The notes: a model not told the origin generated them from the sequence alone. A stretch of 64,000 nt of DNA from Methylobacterium durans (GCF_003173715.1 NZ_CP029550.1:5255501-5319500), one strand, 5' to 3'. Shown: positions 1 through 8,081, numbered from the stretch's first letter. Program-made: numbers and translations.

Positions 1-303
1 GCGCTCGCCGCCCACATCCGGCGGGCGAACCCGCGCAGCGCCGAGACCCGCGCCAACCTGATCCTGCGGCGCAGCTACAATTATTCCCGCGGCCTGACGC
101 CGGCGGGGCAGCTCGACATGGGCCTCCTGTTCGCCTGCTACCAGGCGGACCTGACCGCGGGCTTCCTCGCGGTGCAGACCCGGCTCAGCGGCGAGCAGCT
201 GGAGGAATACATCCGCCCGATCGGCGGCGGCTACTTCTTCGCCCTGCCCGGGGTGCGCGAGCCCGGCGGCTGGCTGGGGCAGGGGCTGATCGCCGCCGTT
301 TGA
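1..303 (+). CDS. Dyp-type haem peroxidase / deferrochelatase (EfeB-like), C-terminal end only
   Basis: Only the last 100 codons are inside the window; the reading frame is open from base 1 to the TGA at 301-303. Seen: an R-R-S-Y-N-Y stretch, then [14 protein letters not shown] and a C-terminal [17 protein letters not shown] segment, the typical end of the EfeB branch of Dyp-type peroxidases. In that family the enzyme is Tat-exported, binds haem b and works with the EfeUO iron uptake system, or releases iron from haem. The haem-ligand His and catalytic Asp lie upstream of the window and cannot be checked. The next gene lies on the same strand after a gap of about 107 bases. Confidence 0.8.
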   Translation, partial: ALAAHIRRANPRSAETRANLILRRSYNYSRGLTPAGQLDMGLLFACYQADLTAGFLAVQTRLSGEQLEEYIRPIGGGYFFALPGVREPGGWLGQGLIAAV

Positions 304-410
304 TGTCCCGGCCCGCTGGATTATGGAGGCGCGGGCTGCCGGCACCGGCCGGTGCGGGCAAAGGGCCCTCGGGCAAGGGGCCCTCGCGGGGCCCCACAGG
401 GAACGACGGG

Positions 411-1214
411 ATGATCTGGGGTGTCGATCCGGGGCTGATCGCCGGCCTGTTCGCGGTGGCGGTCGCGGCGGGCTGCGTCGACGCCATCGCGGGCGGGGGC
501 GGGCTCATCACCATGCCGGCCCTGATCCTGTCGGGGCTCGACCCGGTCAGCGCCATCGCGACGAACAAGCTCCAGGGCAGCGCCGGCTCCACCTCCGCGA
601 CCCTCGCCTTCGCCCGGCGCGGCCTGATCGACTGGCCGAGGGCGTGGCCGATCGCCGTCACGGCGGGCGGGGCCTCGATCCTCGGGGCGCTCTGCGTGAG
701 CCTCCTGCCCCGCGCGGTGCTCGATGCCGGCGTGCCGGTCCTGCTCGTCGGCATCGCCCTCTACTTCGCCACCGCCAAGCGCATGTCGAGCGAGGACGCC
801 ACCGCCCGGCTGACGCCGGCGGCCTTCGCGCTCAGCCTCGCGCCCGCGGTCGGGTTCTACGACGGCGTGTTCGGTCCCGGTGCGGGCGCCTTCTACATGG
901 TCGGCTTCGTGACGCTGCTCGGCCTCGGCGTCGTGCGGGCGACCGCCCACACCAAGCTCGCCAACGCCGCGAGCAACCTCGGCAGCCTCGGCCTGTTCGC
1001 GGCTTCCGGCCACGTGGTCTGGCCGATCGGCCTCGCCATGGCGCTCGGCGCCTTCCTCGGCGCGCAGATCGGCTCGCTGCTCGCCGTGCGCCTCGGCGCG
1101 AGGCTCATCCGCCCGCTCCTCGTCACCATCGCCTGCGCGATGGCCCTGCGGCTCCTCTCGGACCCGGCCAACCCCCTGCGTCAGGCCGTGCTCGGCCTCA
1201 TCGCCCCGGGGTGA
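411..1214 (+). CDS. TauE/SafE family membrane permease (sulfite exporter-like)
   Basis: 267 residues with about eight hydrophobic helices. The N-terminal signature of the TauE/SafE (DUF81) family is clear: a glycine-rich VDAIAGGGGLITMPAL loop followed by ATNKLQGSAGS, and a repeat-like second half with FGPGAGAFYMVGFV and HTKLANAASNLGSL. Such proteins sit in the inner membrane and export sulfite, sulfoacetate or related organosulfur anions, but the substrate cannot be read from sequence. An in-frame ATG exists at 300, but the 37 residues it would add are Gly/Pro-rich and unlike the family, so ATG 411 just before the first helix is preferred. The Shine-Dalgarno at 411 is weak. Confidence 0.85.
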   Translation: MIWGVDPGLIAGLFAVAVAAGCVDAIAGGGGLITMPALILSGLDPVSAIATNKLQGSAGSTSATLAFARRGLIDWPRAWPIAVTAGGASILGALCVSLLPRAVLDAGVPVLLVGIALYFATAKRMSSEDATARLTPAAFALSLAPAVGFYDGVFGPGAGAFYMVGFVTLLGLGVVRATAHTKLANAASNLGSLGLFAASGHVVWPIGLAMALGAFLGAQIGSLLAVRLGARLIRPLLVTIACAMALRLLSDPANPLRQAVLGLIAPG

Positions 1215-1283
1215 GATCCGATGATCGCGATCAACGCGCGCGGGGCCCGTTCGTGATCGCTCGGCCCGTTCGCGTGAGCGCGA

Positions 1284-2330
1284 TCATTTCGGCATGAAGG
1301 CCCAGTAATCGAGATCGAGGATGACGGCCGGGTCGTAGCCCTCGCCCTGCTTGTCGGGGAAGGCGCCGCAGGGCTGGTTCTTGGTCGCGACCGTCCGCAG
1401 GCGCAGCAGGCCGACATCGTCGCGGCCGGCCAAGTCGGCCGTCTCCACCACCTCGCTCCAGGCATAGACCGTGTCGCCCGCAAACAGCGGCGCGACGTGC
1501 CGGCCCGCGTTGATCCCGGCGATCGCGAAGGCGTTGGCTAACCCGTTGAAACTCAAGGCGCGGGCCAGCGAGATGACGTGGCCGCCGTAGATCAGGCGCC
1601 GGCCGAACCGGGTCTCCTTGGTGGCAAACGCGTCGAAATGCACCTTGGCGGTGTTCTGGAACAGCCGCGTCGCGATCTGGTGCTCGGCCTCTTCCACGGT
1701 CATGCCGTCGACGTGGTCGATCCGCTCGCCCGCTTTGTAGTCGCCGAAGCGGTAGGGGCTGCCGGCGAGGTCGAGATCGTAGGCGGCCCGGTCGATCGGC
1801 GGGATCGCGCCCGCGAGGTCGGCCGGAGCGACCACCTTGGCAAGGCTCGGCACGCGCTCCTCGGCGATCTTGGCTTCCGGGTCGCGCTTGCGCACCAGCA
1901 CCCAGCGGCAATAGCTCAGCACCGTCTCGCCCGCGGCGTCGGAGCCGACCGAGCGCACGTAGACGACGCCGGTCTGCCGGTTCGAGCTCTCCTTCAGGCC
2001 GATCACCTCGGAGACGGTCGAGAGCGTCTCGCCGGGATAGACCGGGCGCCGGAAGCCACCCTCGGCGTAGCCGAGATTGGCGAGCGCGTTCAAGGAGATG
2101 TCGGGCACGGTCTTGCCGAACACGACGTGGAAGGTGAGCAGATCGTCGAGCGGGCTCTGCGGGAAGCCGATGGCGCGGGCGAAGGCGTCCGACGATTGCA
2201 CGGCGAAGCGCGGCCCGTAGAGGGCGGTGTAGAGCGCGACGTCGCCCGTGGTGACGGTGCGGGGCGTCGCGTGGCGGATGGTCTCGCCGAGGCGGAAATC
2301 CTCGAAGAAGCGGCCGGGATTGGTCTTCAT
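1284..2330 (-). CDS. meaC: Mesaconyl-CoA hydratase (MaoC-type double hot-dog), ethylmalonyl-CoA pathway
   Basis: 348 residues. The protein opens with a GRFFEDFRLGETIRHATPRT hot-dog entry motif and has a second hot-dog domain from about residue 180 (YRFGDYKAGERIDHVDGMTV). Length and sequence fit the mesaconyl-CoA hydratase branch (Mch of Rhodobacter, MeaC of Methylobacterium), which converts mesaconyl-CoA to beta-methylmalyl-CoA so that acetyl-CoA can regenerate glyoxylate without isocitrate lyase. The reading frame continues upstream of 2330, but ATG 2330 gives the family N-terminus and leaves room for the upstream YggT gene, so it is chosen. It lies 35 bases downstream of YggT. The symbol is given from family resemblance; mch is used for the same enzyme elsewhere. 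Confidence 0.85.
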   Translation of the reverse strand: MKTNPGRFFEDFRLGETIRHATPRTVTTGDVALYTALYGPRFAVQSSDAFARAIGFPQSPLDDLLTFHVVFGKTVPDISLNALANLGYAEGGFRRPVYPGETLSTVSEVIGLKESSNRQTGVVYVRSVGSDAAGETVLSYCRWVLVRKRDPEAKIAEERVPSLAKVVAPADLAGAIPPIDRAAYDLDLAGSPYRFGDYKAGERIDHVDGMTVEEAEHQIATRLFQNTAKVHFDAFATKETRFGRRLIYGGHVISLARALSFNGLANAFAIAGINAGRHVAPLFAGDTVYAWSEVVETADLAGRDDVGLLRLRTVATKNQPCGAFPDKQGEGYDPAVILDLDYWAFMPK

Positions 2331-2365
2331 GGGGTCGGTTCGTCTCGTCCTTCGGGAATGCCGGC

Positions 2366-2668
2366 TCAGCGGGTGTAGACGGCGGTCTGCGTCGGCACGA
2401 ATTCGTGCAGCAACCGGCTCGCGAACAGCAGCAGCAGGATCAGGATGATCGGCGAGATGTCGATGCCGCCGAGGTTCGGCAGGAGGTTGCGGATCGGCCG
2501 CAGCACCGGCTCGGTGATGCGGTAGAGCACCTCGCCGATCTGAGCGACGATCGGGTTTCGCACGTTCACCACGTTGAAGGCCACGAGCCAGCTCAGGACG
2601 GCGCTGGCGATGAGGACGTAGATGAAGAGCTGAACGACGGTGTCGAAGAGCCAGATGAAGGCGTTCAT
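2366..2668 (-). CDS. YggT family membrane protein
   Basis: 100 residues with two hydrophobic segments, about residues 5-27 and 68-88, separated by the conserved RITEPVLRPIRNLLPNLGGIDISP loop that defines the YggT (DUF167-neighbour) family. It is an inner-membrane protein of unsettled function; in other bacteria it is linked to cell division, osmotic stress or Sec-related processes. It lies 35 bases upstream of the mesaconyl-CoA hydratase gene and could be co-transcribed with it. Confidence 0.9.
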   Translation of the reverse strand: MNAFIWLFDTVVQLFIYVLIASAVLSWLVAFNVVNVRNPIVAQIGEVLYRITEPVLRPIRNLLPNLGGIDISPIILILLLLFASRLLHEFVPTQTAVYTR

Positions 2669-2783
2669 GCGGGGATCTGAAGTCCTCGTCGGCCCGCACC
2701 CGAGCCGCGCTACGGCGGGACGGCAGCGAGATTCGGGAATTGACAGGCTGAGGGGCCAAAGCCTACAAGGCCGGCGCCTCGAC

Positions 2784-2859
<76 letters not shown>

Positions 2860-3219
2860 GGCATTCCTGGTGAAACCGAGCGCCTCGCTCTCCGAAGCCG
2901 CTGTGTGGCCGGGCGTAACGGCTTGGGTTCGTTCGGCGCCGTCTCTGAGCGCCTTAACGGACAACTGCTTCCTGCCTTCTGAAGGTGGGATCGCCTCCCA
3001 ATCTCCTGCATTACGGAGCAGTTTCCGCTGATGCCCGGCGCTCGCGGCTGGAGACTGGTTCGCGTTCCTCCAGAGACTCAGTTCGAGCCTGCTGCGGACA
3101 CCATTTGCCATCCCCGAATGGGCGGGACTGATGCTCAACCGCTCGCCAGGTTGGAGAGCAGTGGTGTCAAAGCAAGAGCCAAGCTTTAGCTCCGGGTCCG
3201 GAAGCGGCCCTTCTCCTTT
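2860..3219. other. Gene-free stretch after tRNA-Ala
   Basis: About 360 bases between the tRNA and the first dispersed repeat. No open frame here has a ribosome binding site or a recognisable product, and no duplicated tRNA 3' end or integrase gene was found. It may hold the tRNA terminator or decayed sequence; I see nothing definite. Confidence 0.4.
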
Positions 3220-3275
3220 GCGCCCATTCCGGCCATTCAGCCAGCTCAGGCGGCGTCTCCAAAGTGGACATCACC
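3220..3275 (+). repeat. Dispersed intergenic repeat, copy A (diverged)
   Basis: Shares the opening GCGCCCATTCCGGCC and the closing CTCCAAAGTGGACATC-like block with copies at 7362-7428 and 15004-15071, with different bases between. All three copies are intergenic and in the same orientation. Rhizobiales genomes carry abundant short repeats with a C-G-A-A-A-G-C-G-G-A-C core; this looks like a member. Confidence 0.5.
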
Positions 3276-3284
3276 GCCGGGAGG

Positions 3285-3314
3285 TTTTGAAACTCACAAA
3301 GCCATTCCCATGAG
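3285..3314 (+). promoter_or_regulatory. Sigma32-like (RpoH) heat-shock promoter for the Hsp20 genes
   Basis: TTTTGAAA at 3285-3292 and CCCATGAG at 3307-3314, separated by 14 bases, resemble the RpoH consensus (CTTGAAA, 11-16 bases, CCCCATNT). It lies about 210 bases upstream of the first Hsp20 start, leaving a leader long enough for the thermometer at 3436-3523. Pattern match only; no transcription data. Confidence 0.4.
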
Positions 3315-3435
3315 CAATTGAAACCTGGATCGCTTCCGGCCTTGCCGCAGCCTGCGCGGATGCTGCTGGCAAGCAGCTCTCAAATTTCTCGTGATCCTCT
3401 GGAACTGCATTCTGTCTGGTGCGCTACGCGCGTGC

Positions 3436-3523
3436 GAGGCCCGAGATGGGCTCGCCAGTTGGGCGCCGGTCACGCGGTGTCCGGCGTCGCTTGTAGTCAC
3501 GTTGCTCATAGGAGGATGTGGTT
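3436..3523 (+). promoter_or_regulatory. ROSE-like RNA thermometer in the hsp20 leader
   Basis: Three consecutive hairpins can be drawn. The first is 3436-3442 with 3448-3453 (one bulged G). The second is 3462-3469 with 3481-3488, extended inside by CAC/GTG. The last has TTGCT at 3502-3506 facing the Shine-Dalgarno AGGAGGA at 3510-3516. In known ROSE elements of rhizobial small heat-shock genes the last hairpin pairs a U(U/C)GCU motif with the Shine-Dalgarno and melts on heating. The motif, its position and the downstream gene family all match. Folding was done by eye. Confidence 0.6.
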
Positions 3524-4006
3524 ATGAGAACCTACGACGTTGCGCCCCTCTTCCGCTCGTCCGTCGGCTTCGACCGGCTGTTCGATCTCCTGACCCAAGC
3601 CGAACGGGTTGAACCGTCCGCCGCCTGGCCGCCCTACAACATCGAGAAGGTGGCCGAGGCCGCGTATCGCATCACCATGGCGGTTGCTGGGTTCACGGCC
3701 GAGGATATCGAGCTCACCCAGCACGACACGACGCTCTTGGTCGCCGGCCAGCGAAAGGACCAGGACGGTGAGCATCAGTACCTGCACCGCGGCATCGCGG
3801 CCCGCACTTTCCGCCAGACCTTCAATCTGGCCGAGCACGTGAAGGTCACGGGCGCCTCGCTCGAGAACGGCCTTCTGACGGTCGAGCTCAAGCGCGAGGT
3901 GCCGGAGGCGCTCAAGCCCCGCCGCATCGCCATCAATGGCGATCAGGCCGCAGGCGGGCAGGACAATGCGCGTGCGCAGCTTGAGGGCGACGCGAAGGCC
4001 GCCTGA
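3524..4006 (+). CDS. Small heat-shock protein Hsp20 / alpha-crystallin (IbpA-like)
   Basis: 160 residues. The alpha-crystallin domain spans about residues 38-130: it starts PPYNIEKVAEAAYRITMAVA, contains the GLLTVEL strand with the preceding E-N-G turn, and is followed by a C-terminal R-R-I-A-I (IXI-type) oligomerisation tail. It is an ATP-independent holdase for unfolding proteins. The start is ATG 3524, eight bases after AGGAGG; a GTG at 3518 is too close to that Shine-Dalgarno. It is the first gene of a heat-stress cluster, probably controlled by the sigma32-like promoter and the ROSE-like leader listed separately. The IbpA class is typical of ROSE-controlled rhizobial genes. Confidence 0.93.
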   Translation: MRTYDVAPLFRSSVGFDRLFDLLTQAERVEPSAAWPPYNIEKVAEAAYRITMAVAGFTAEDIELTQHDTTLLVAGQRKDQDGEHQYLHRGIAARTFRQTFNLAEHVKVTGASLENGLLTVELKREVPEALKPRRIAINGDQAAGGQDNARAQLEGDAKAA

Positions 4007-4100
4007 GCTTTCCCGACCCGGACCGACACCGATCCCGCGCTGGCCGACCGGCCCGCGCGGGAGGACGCGCCACGTCACGCATGCTGATGGAGACGAGAGC

Positions 4101-4625
4101 ATGAGTGTGAGAGATCTGATCCCTTGGAGCCGCGGAACGAACACGCCCCTGCCGAGCCGGATGCGGGACGAGCCCGCGAGCCCCTTCCTGACGCTCCACC
4201 GCGAGATGAACCGCCTGTTCGACGACGTCTTCTCGGGTCTCGGCGGCGGCATGCCCGGCCTGACGACGCGCGGCCTCGGCTGGCCGAGCGTCGAGCTCGT
4301 CGAGACCGAGCAGGGCCTGCGCGTCTCCGCCGAGCTGCCCGGCCTCGATGAGAAGGACGTCGAGCTCACGATCGACGACGGCGTCCTGACGCTGCGGGGC
4401 GAGAAGCGGGCCGAGACGACGGACAAGGAGCGCGGCTACTCGGAGCGTTCCTACGGCCGCTTCGAGCGCGTCCTCGCCCTGCCGTTCGCGGTGGAGGAGG
4501 ACAAGGTCGAGGCCACGTTCCGGAACGGCGTCCTCAGCGTGACGCTGCCCCGCTCGGCCAAGGCGCCGGAACGCGGACGCCGCATTGCGATCAACGGCGG
4601 CACGCCGCAGGTCACGGCACACTGA
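4101..4625 (+). CDS. Small heat-shock protein Hsp20, second class
   Basis: 174 residues. N-terminal arm with LHREMNRLFDDVF, then an alpha-crystallin domain about residues 55-155 with WPSVELVETEQGLRVSAELP, ELPGLDEKDVELTI and NGVLSVTLPR, ending in R-R-I-A-I. It is clearly a different class from the gene 94 bases upstream: longer arm and the classic ELPG...DGVLTLRGEK pattern. Bacteria that keep two classes usually form separate homo-oligomers. The start ATG 4101 follows a GAGAGC stretch, a modest ribosome site. Co-transcription with the first Hsp20 is likely. Confidence 0.93.
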   Translation: MSVRDLIPWSRGTNTPLPSRMRDEPASPFLTLHREMNRLFDDVFSGLGGGMPGLTTRGLGWPSVELVETEQGLRVSAELPGLDEKDVELTIDDGVLTLRGEKRAETTDKERGYSERSYGRFERVLALPFAVEEDKVEATFRNGVLSVTLPRSAKAPERGRRIAINGGTPQVTAH

Positions 4626-4743
4626 CCGGGCGCCTCCCTCGAACAGGGAGCGAGAAGAACGACTGAACGCATGACATGGCGGCCGGCGCGGACCTCCAGG
4701 CGGCGCCGGCGGCCCAGCCTTTGCTCACCGGAGGAGGGTTTCC

Positions 4744-5169
4744 ATGCAGCAGATCGAGACAACCATCGAGCGCCTCGGTCCGATGGCCGCCGCGACGCTC
4801 AGGGCGTCGGCCGTCGATCCGTTCGAGGCGCTCGTCGCGCTCGGCGACGTGTTCCGGCACCCGCGCGAGGTGCTGGCCTACCCGAATCTGTCACGCGCCG
4901 AGAAGCGCGCGATCTTGGCCTCCTGGGCCTCCGATGCCCGGGCGGTCGAGTCATGTCCGACCCTGCGCTGCCTGCCCGGCTGCCGGGCCGAGCCTGTGCC
5001 GCTCCACGCGGTGCTGGCCGCCCTGCAGGCCCTCGACGGGATCACAGCCGCCGGCACGGCCGACACGGCGCTGGATCGTGACCTCCCGGAACGGAGCCGC
5101 CGCTTTCCGCTCGCGCTCACTCGGCGGAAGCCGTGTAGCGGCACATCCGGCGAGCAGGCGCTGAACTGA
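4744..5169 (+). CDS. Unknown protein with a VF-P-V-L-(K/R)-IL-W motif
   Basis: 141 residues, soluble. I do not recognise a named family. The core at residues 32-60 reads DVFRHPREVLAYPNLSRAEK followed by RAILASWASDARAV. The same pattern (V-F-x-x-P-x-x-V-L, then K-R-x-I-L-x-x-W-x-D) recurs near the C-terminus of the protein at 5555-6301, so the two are probably related domains. A good GGAGG lies just upstream of ATG 4744. The position among Hsp20 and ribosome-hibernation genes suggests a stress role, but this is inference from context only. Confidence 0.75.
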   Translation: MQQIETTIERLGPMAAATLRASAVDPFEALVALGDVFRHPREVLAYPNLSRAEKRAILASWASDARAVESCPTLRCLPGCRAEPVPLHAVLAALQALDGITAAGTADTALDRDLPERSRRFPLALTRRKPCSGTSGEQALN

Positions 5170-5183
5170 AGCGGGAGGCAGCG

Positions 5184-5528
5184 ATGGCAACCTTTCGTCT
5201 CGACGATCGGCGTCGGCGGTCGGCCGTGCGCCGCCGCCTTCACCTTGTCAGGGGATCGCTCGATGCAAACTTGGCACTGTTCACGGACTGGCTCATCTCG
5301 GTCGCACTTTGCTTGGCCCTGGCCTTGGTCCTGCCGATGCCGAGCATGCCGGTCAGCCTCGCTGCCCTGCTGTCCCTGGCAGGCTTCGTCTGGCTCGGTC
5401 AGGCGATCACGCGGGCCGGGCCGCCGGCCGACAGCCCGCACCTGACGGCCTGGGACGCGGCGCTGCTCTCGTTCGCGGCCAGCTTCGGCGTGCAGGCCGC
5501 CGCGCATTTGGGCGCCTTCGAATCGTGA
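5184..5528 (+). CDS. Small inner-membrane protein, unknown
   Basis: 114 residues. An arginine-rich N-terminus (about residues 6-20) precedes two adjacent hydrophobic segments around residues 33-52 and 57-73, and a weaker one near 92-108. No family recognised. It begins 14 bases after the preceding gene with GGGAGG at 5172-5177 and sits within the stress cluster, so co-transcription is likely. The Arg-rich start followed by membrane helices predicts a cytoplasmic N-terminus. Confidence 0.65.
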   Translation: MATFRLDDRRRRSAVRRRLHLVRGSLDANLALFTDWLISVALCLALALVLPMPSMPVSLAALLSLAGFVWLGQAITRAGPPADSPHLTAWDAALLSFAASFGVQAAAHLGAFES

Positions 5529-5554
5529 CCACACCACTGGATCGAGAGGCAACC

Positions 5555-6301
5555 ATGCAGGAACACGTGATTGGCATCGGGCACAATCGCCCACCTCTGG
5601 AGGTCAATCCCACGCCCTGGCTCGTGGGTGCTCGCGCGCTCATCAGGCGCCGTACGCGTCCGGTCGAGACGGCGGGGCGCGCGCATCAGAACGATTGGAT
5701 CCCCAGCTTCGAGCGGCGCACGCCACCCGAACTCGACGACCTGATGGGCTGGACTGGTGGCGACGACACGCTTGCAACGCAGGTGCAACTCACCTTCGGC
5801 ACACGAGCGCAGGCGGTGGCCTACGCGGAGCGCCAGGGTCTCGACTTCACTGTCGAGCCAGATCCTGTGCAGGTAGCTCAGGTGAAGCAGGTCCCACCTT
5901 GGCAGTGGGGTCGACGCCCTCGGGCCGCTTTCGGGCGCGGGCTGAGTGCTCCAGTCCGCAAATCCGATGACGAGGGTTGTGACGCTGCTGAGCGAGCGCA
6001 ACTGCCGGATCTTGAGCGTGCCTTCGTCAATCCGGCTGCTGTCTTCCGCAGACCGGCGGACGTACTCGATCAGCCGCGCCTGATGGAGGGGTGCAAGCGG
6101 GAGATCCTTCAGCGTTGGGCCTGGGACGAGTACCTGAAGGAGATCGCGGCAGGGGAAGGCATGATCGAGGGCGAGCCCTCTCGCCTCGACGAGGTGAAGG
6201 CGGCGCTCCTGAGCTTGGGCGAGACGTGGCGGCCGAAGCCGTTTGCTCCGGCTGCGGCTGCCCCGCTCCTGCTGCAGGATGTAGAAGCGCTTGCCGCCTA
6301 A
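5555..6301 (+). CDS. NDUFS4-like (complex I 18-kDa subunit family) domain fused to a VF-P-V-IL-W domain
   Basis: 248 residues. It starts with an IGIGHNRPP tag, then about residues 22-105 give the ETC complex-I subunit (NDUFS4) fold signature: ARALIRRRTRPVETAG, then DLMGWTGGDDT and FGTRAQAVAYAERQGLDF. Authentic NDUFS4 in alphaproteobacteria is about 100 residues and ends there. Here a further 140 residues follow, with VNPAAVFRRPADVL and KREILQRWAWDEYL near residues 168-205, the motif also seen in the protein at 4744-5169. The protein therefore looks like a stress-associated fusion, not the respiratory subunit itself. ATG 5555 is preceded by a GAGAGGC ribosome site. Confidence 0.75.
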   Translation: MQEHVIGIGHNRPPLEVNPTPWLVGARALIRRRTRPVETAGRAHQNDWIPSFERRTPPELDDLMGWTGGDDTLATQVQLTFGTRAQAVAYAERQGLDFTVEPDPVQVAQVKQVPPWQWGRRPRAAFGRGLSAPVRKSDDEGCDAAERAQLPDLERAFVNPAAVFRRPADVLDQPRLMEGCKREILQRWAWDEYLKEIAAGEGMIEGEPSRLDEVKAALLSLGETWRPKPFAPAAAAPLLLQDVEALAA

Positions 6302-6603
6302 GAGAGGAAGCGCTCTCGGAACGTACTTCTTCGTCATCGGGCAGGCGTCACTCGGGTCTACTCACGGGACGGATAGACGAATGGCCCTTGTCGTAGAGGA
6401 CGAGAGTCGACAATGCTGGAGCGGCTGACCTGAAACACCAGCAATCATAAGTCTAGTCAAATGCAAACCTGGGTTTGTCCGAGAAGCCGCAATGACAGAC
6501 GCCCTGTTCAATATAAGAGATGTGCTGTCACACGTGCGGTCTCATGAGAAATCGTTCATCATTTTGTCTTTCCTGACCAATCTGTGACGCCAAGGAGGAT
6601 GTG

Positions 6604-7089
6604 ATGCTTGAGAATGCAGCTCGGTCCATTTTTGTTCAGAGCTCGAATGTCGATCTGGGCGACGTTCTTCCTCAGTACGCGAGGGCGAGCATTCTTCAGA
6701 CTGTGCGCAAGTACTTTGGCCGCCTTGAGTCCAGCTCGGTCCACTTCAACCGGGAAGGTCCGCTGTACAAATGCACGGTCACCATCCAGGTCGGTACGCT
6801 GAAGACGATGAGCGGGGAGGCGCAGCTCAAAGACGCTTATGCCGCATTCAGGTCCGCATTGGAGAAGGTCGCCAAGCAGCTTCGCAGAGCCAAGCGCGAG
6901 CTGCGGGAGGACAAGGCAACACGGATCGACAAGGACATCGCTCTGGCTGAGAGGCCTATTCTCCGCCGCAAGGCGGCCTCTTCCGTTCGTCAGCCCGTGC
7001 ACACGATCACGCACTTGGTGGAAGTTGCGCGCGAGCCCACGCCGGTCGAGCTCGATCAGGATAGCCCATATCGGATTGCAGCCGAGTAG
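6604..7089 (+). CDS. Ribosome hibernation promoting factor / RaiA family (short form)
   Basis: 161 residues. The HPF/YfiA fold is visible: IFVQSSNVDLGDVLPQYARA at the start, a basic helix QTVRKYFGRL, strands EGPLYKCTVTIQV, and the long acidic/basic helix AYAAFRSALEKVAKQLRRAK ending about residue 100. A 50-residue tail replaces the dimerisation domain of long-form HPF. These proteins bind the decoding centre of idle 30S subunits. ATG 6604 is chosen over GTG 6601 because AAGGAGG ends at 6598. The 300 bases upstream contain no gene and probably carry its own promoter. It completes the stress cluster that begins with the Hsp20 genes. Confidence 0.85.
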   Translation: MLENAARSIFVQSSNVDLGDVLPQYARASILQTVRKYFGRLESSSVHFNREGPLYKCTVTIQVGTLKTMSGEAQLKDAYAAFRSALEKVAKQLRRAKRELREDKATRIDKDIALAERPILRRKAASSVRQPVHTITHLVEVAREPTPVELDQDSPYRIAAE

Positions 7090-7176
7090 TTGCGGAGCAG
7101 CAAGGGGGAAGCCGGCGCAGGAACGCTCTTCTCATGTCCGGCCTCCCCAAGCCGTGGCCGGTGCCGCGAATTATCT

Positions 7177-7207
7177 CTCGGCGACGGCTTCGACGGCCGT
7201 CGCCGAG
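7177..7207 (+). terminator. Strong stem-loop downstream of the hibernation-factor gene
   Basis: Eleven perfect base pairs: 7177-7187 with 7197-7207, with an extra C-G pair inside and a seven-base TTCGACG loop. It lies 88 bases after the stop of the HPF-like gene. There is no T-run after it, so it is either a transcript-stabilising hairpin or part of a weak terminator. Confidence 0.45.
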
Positions 7208-7361
7208 GGAAACCGTTCTCTACCGGACCAGAAAGCTTTGCACCGGGCTCACTGTTAGAACCGCCCGTCCGTCGCCCGCCCCTTTTTCTTTTCACCTGCA
7301 CGTTCGGCTTTGGAGTAGCAGGTGAGGTCAGCTCCCTGTCGGGAAGCAGACCGTCCGAATA

Positions 7362-7428
7362 GCGCCCATCCCGGCCGCTCAGTCGTCTCTCGCGACTTCT
7401 CCGAAGCGGACGTTGCAGCAGCTCAGCT
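7362..7428 (+). repeat. Dispersed intergenic repeat, copy B
   Basis: 67 bases. Starts GCGCCCATCCCGGCCGCTCA and ends with CGAAGCGGACGTTGCAGCAG followed by CTCAGCT. The last 28 bases are identical to the end of copy C at 15044-15071, and the first block differs from it by only a few bases, while the middle is variable. Copy A at 3220-3275 is a more distant relative. Confidence 0.65.
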
Positions 7429-7490
7429 TGTGTAGCTCAGTTGCGCCAATTCCAGACCTTCGATGAGTGCTTTCGGAACGGCCGCTCTTG

Positions 7491-7624
7491 ATCGATTGTG
7501 TTGAAAAACTCCGCTTGCCCCCCTTTCGAGGACATCAACCTACAACACCTGGGTTCGTATCGAGCGACAAATACTAGCTATAGAGGACTTTGATCGCGCC
7601 GCGGAGTTTTTCAACACAATCGAT
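7491..7624. mobile_element. MITE-like element with perfect 24-base inverted repeats
   Basis: Bases 7491-7514 are the exact reverse complement of 7601-7624, both carrying the motif GATTGTGTTGAAAAACTC inside; the match extends one more base on each side. Between them are 86 bases without coding capacity. A GATC sits at each outer edge (7490-7493 and 7622-7625), which may be a 4-base target duplication or simply part of the palindrome. The ends look like transposon termini, but no transposase with such ends lies in the window, so this would be a non-autonomous derivative. Confidence 0.65.
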
Positions 7625-8081
7625 CCGACACCAAACCTTTGGAGGTCGGCGATCGCTCACCCGGCACTCGCGCGGATCCGCTTACGCGCGGCTTCTGGAA
7701 CGCGAGAAGCTCTTCGAGGAAGGAGCGATCTGCTTGGGAGGCAACTTCCGCATCAGCCATCAGGGGCATGCCAGCCAGTTCGCGAGCGGTCTCCTGTGAT
7801 CGAGCCGGAGCACCCACCGGGATGACACGCCGGTTCGGGTGATCAGCCCGCATGACTCGTCGCCTGCGGCGCGCACGCGGCCCGAGCCGATTTGGTCCGC
7901 GGGGCCGACAACCGGCTTCGCGAGCCGACGTGGCTCCCGTTGTGACGCTGTCTGCCGATCCGGGGCCAGGGCGCGAGACCGGCAGCACTGGGTCGGAACC
8001 CGCGTGAGTCGCCGGCGCGCTTGACGGCCCAGTTGGTCGCGACCGAGGATGGTGCGCGTCTCAAGAGGCAGGAGACGGCAC

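Larger units (their letters stand above)
7208..8081. other. Intergenic stretch with two repeats, no convincing gene
   Basis: Nearly 900 bases that hold the dispersed repeat copy B and the MITE-like element listed separately. From 7625 to 8081 both strands have open frames, but none has a ribosome site or recognisable product; they are typical GC-rich shadows. Confidence 0.4.

Noticed and set aside
4631..4652. Small hairpin CTCCCT/AGGGAG after the second Hsp20 gene
   Set aside because: Only six base pairs and no T-run; not enough for a terminator call.
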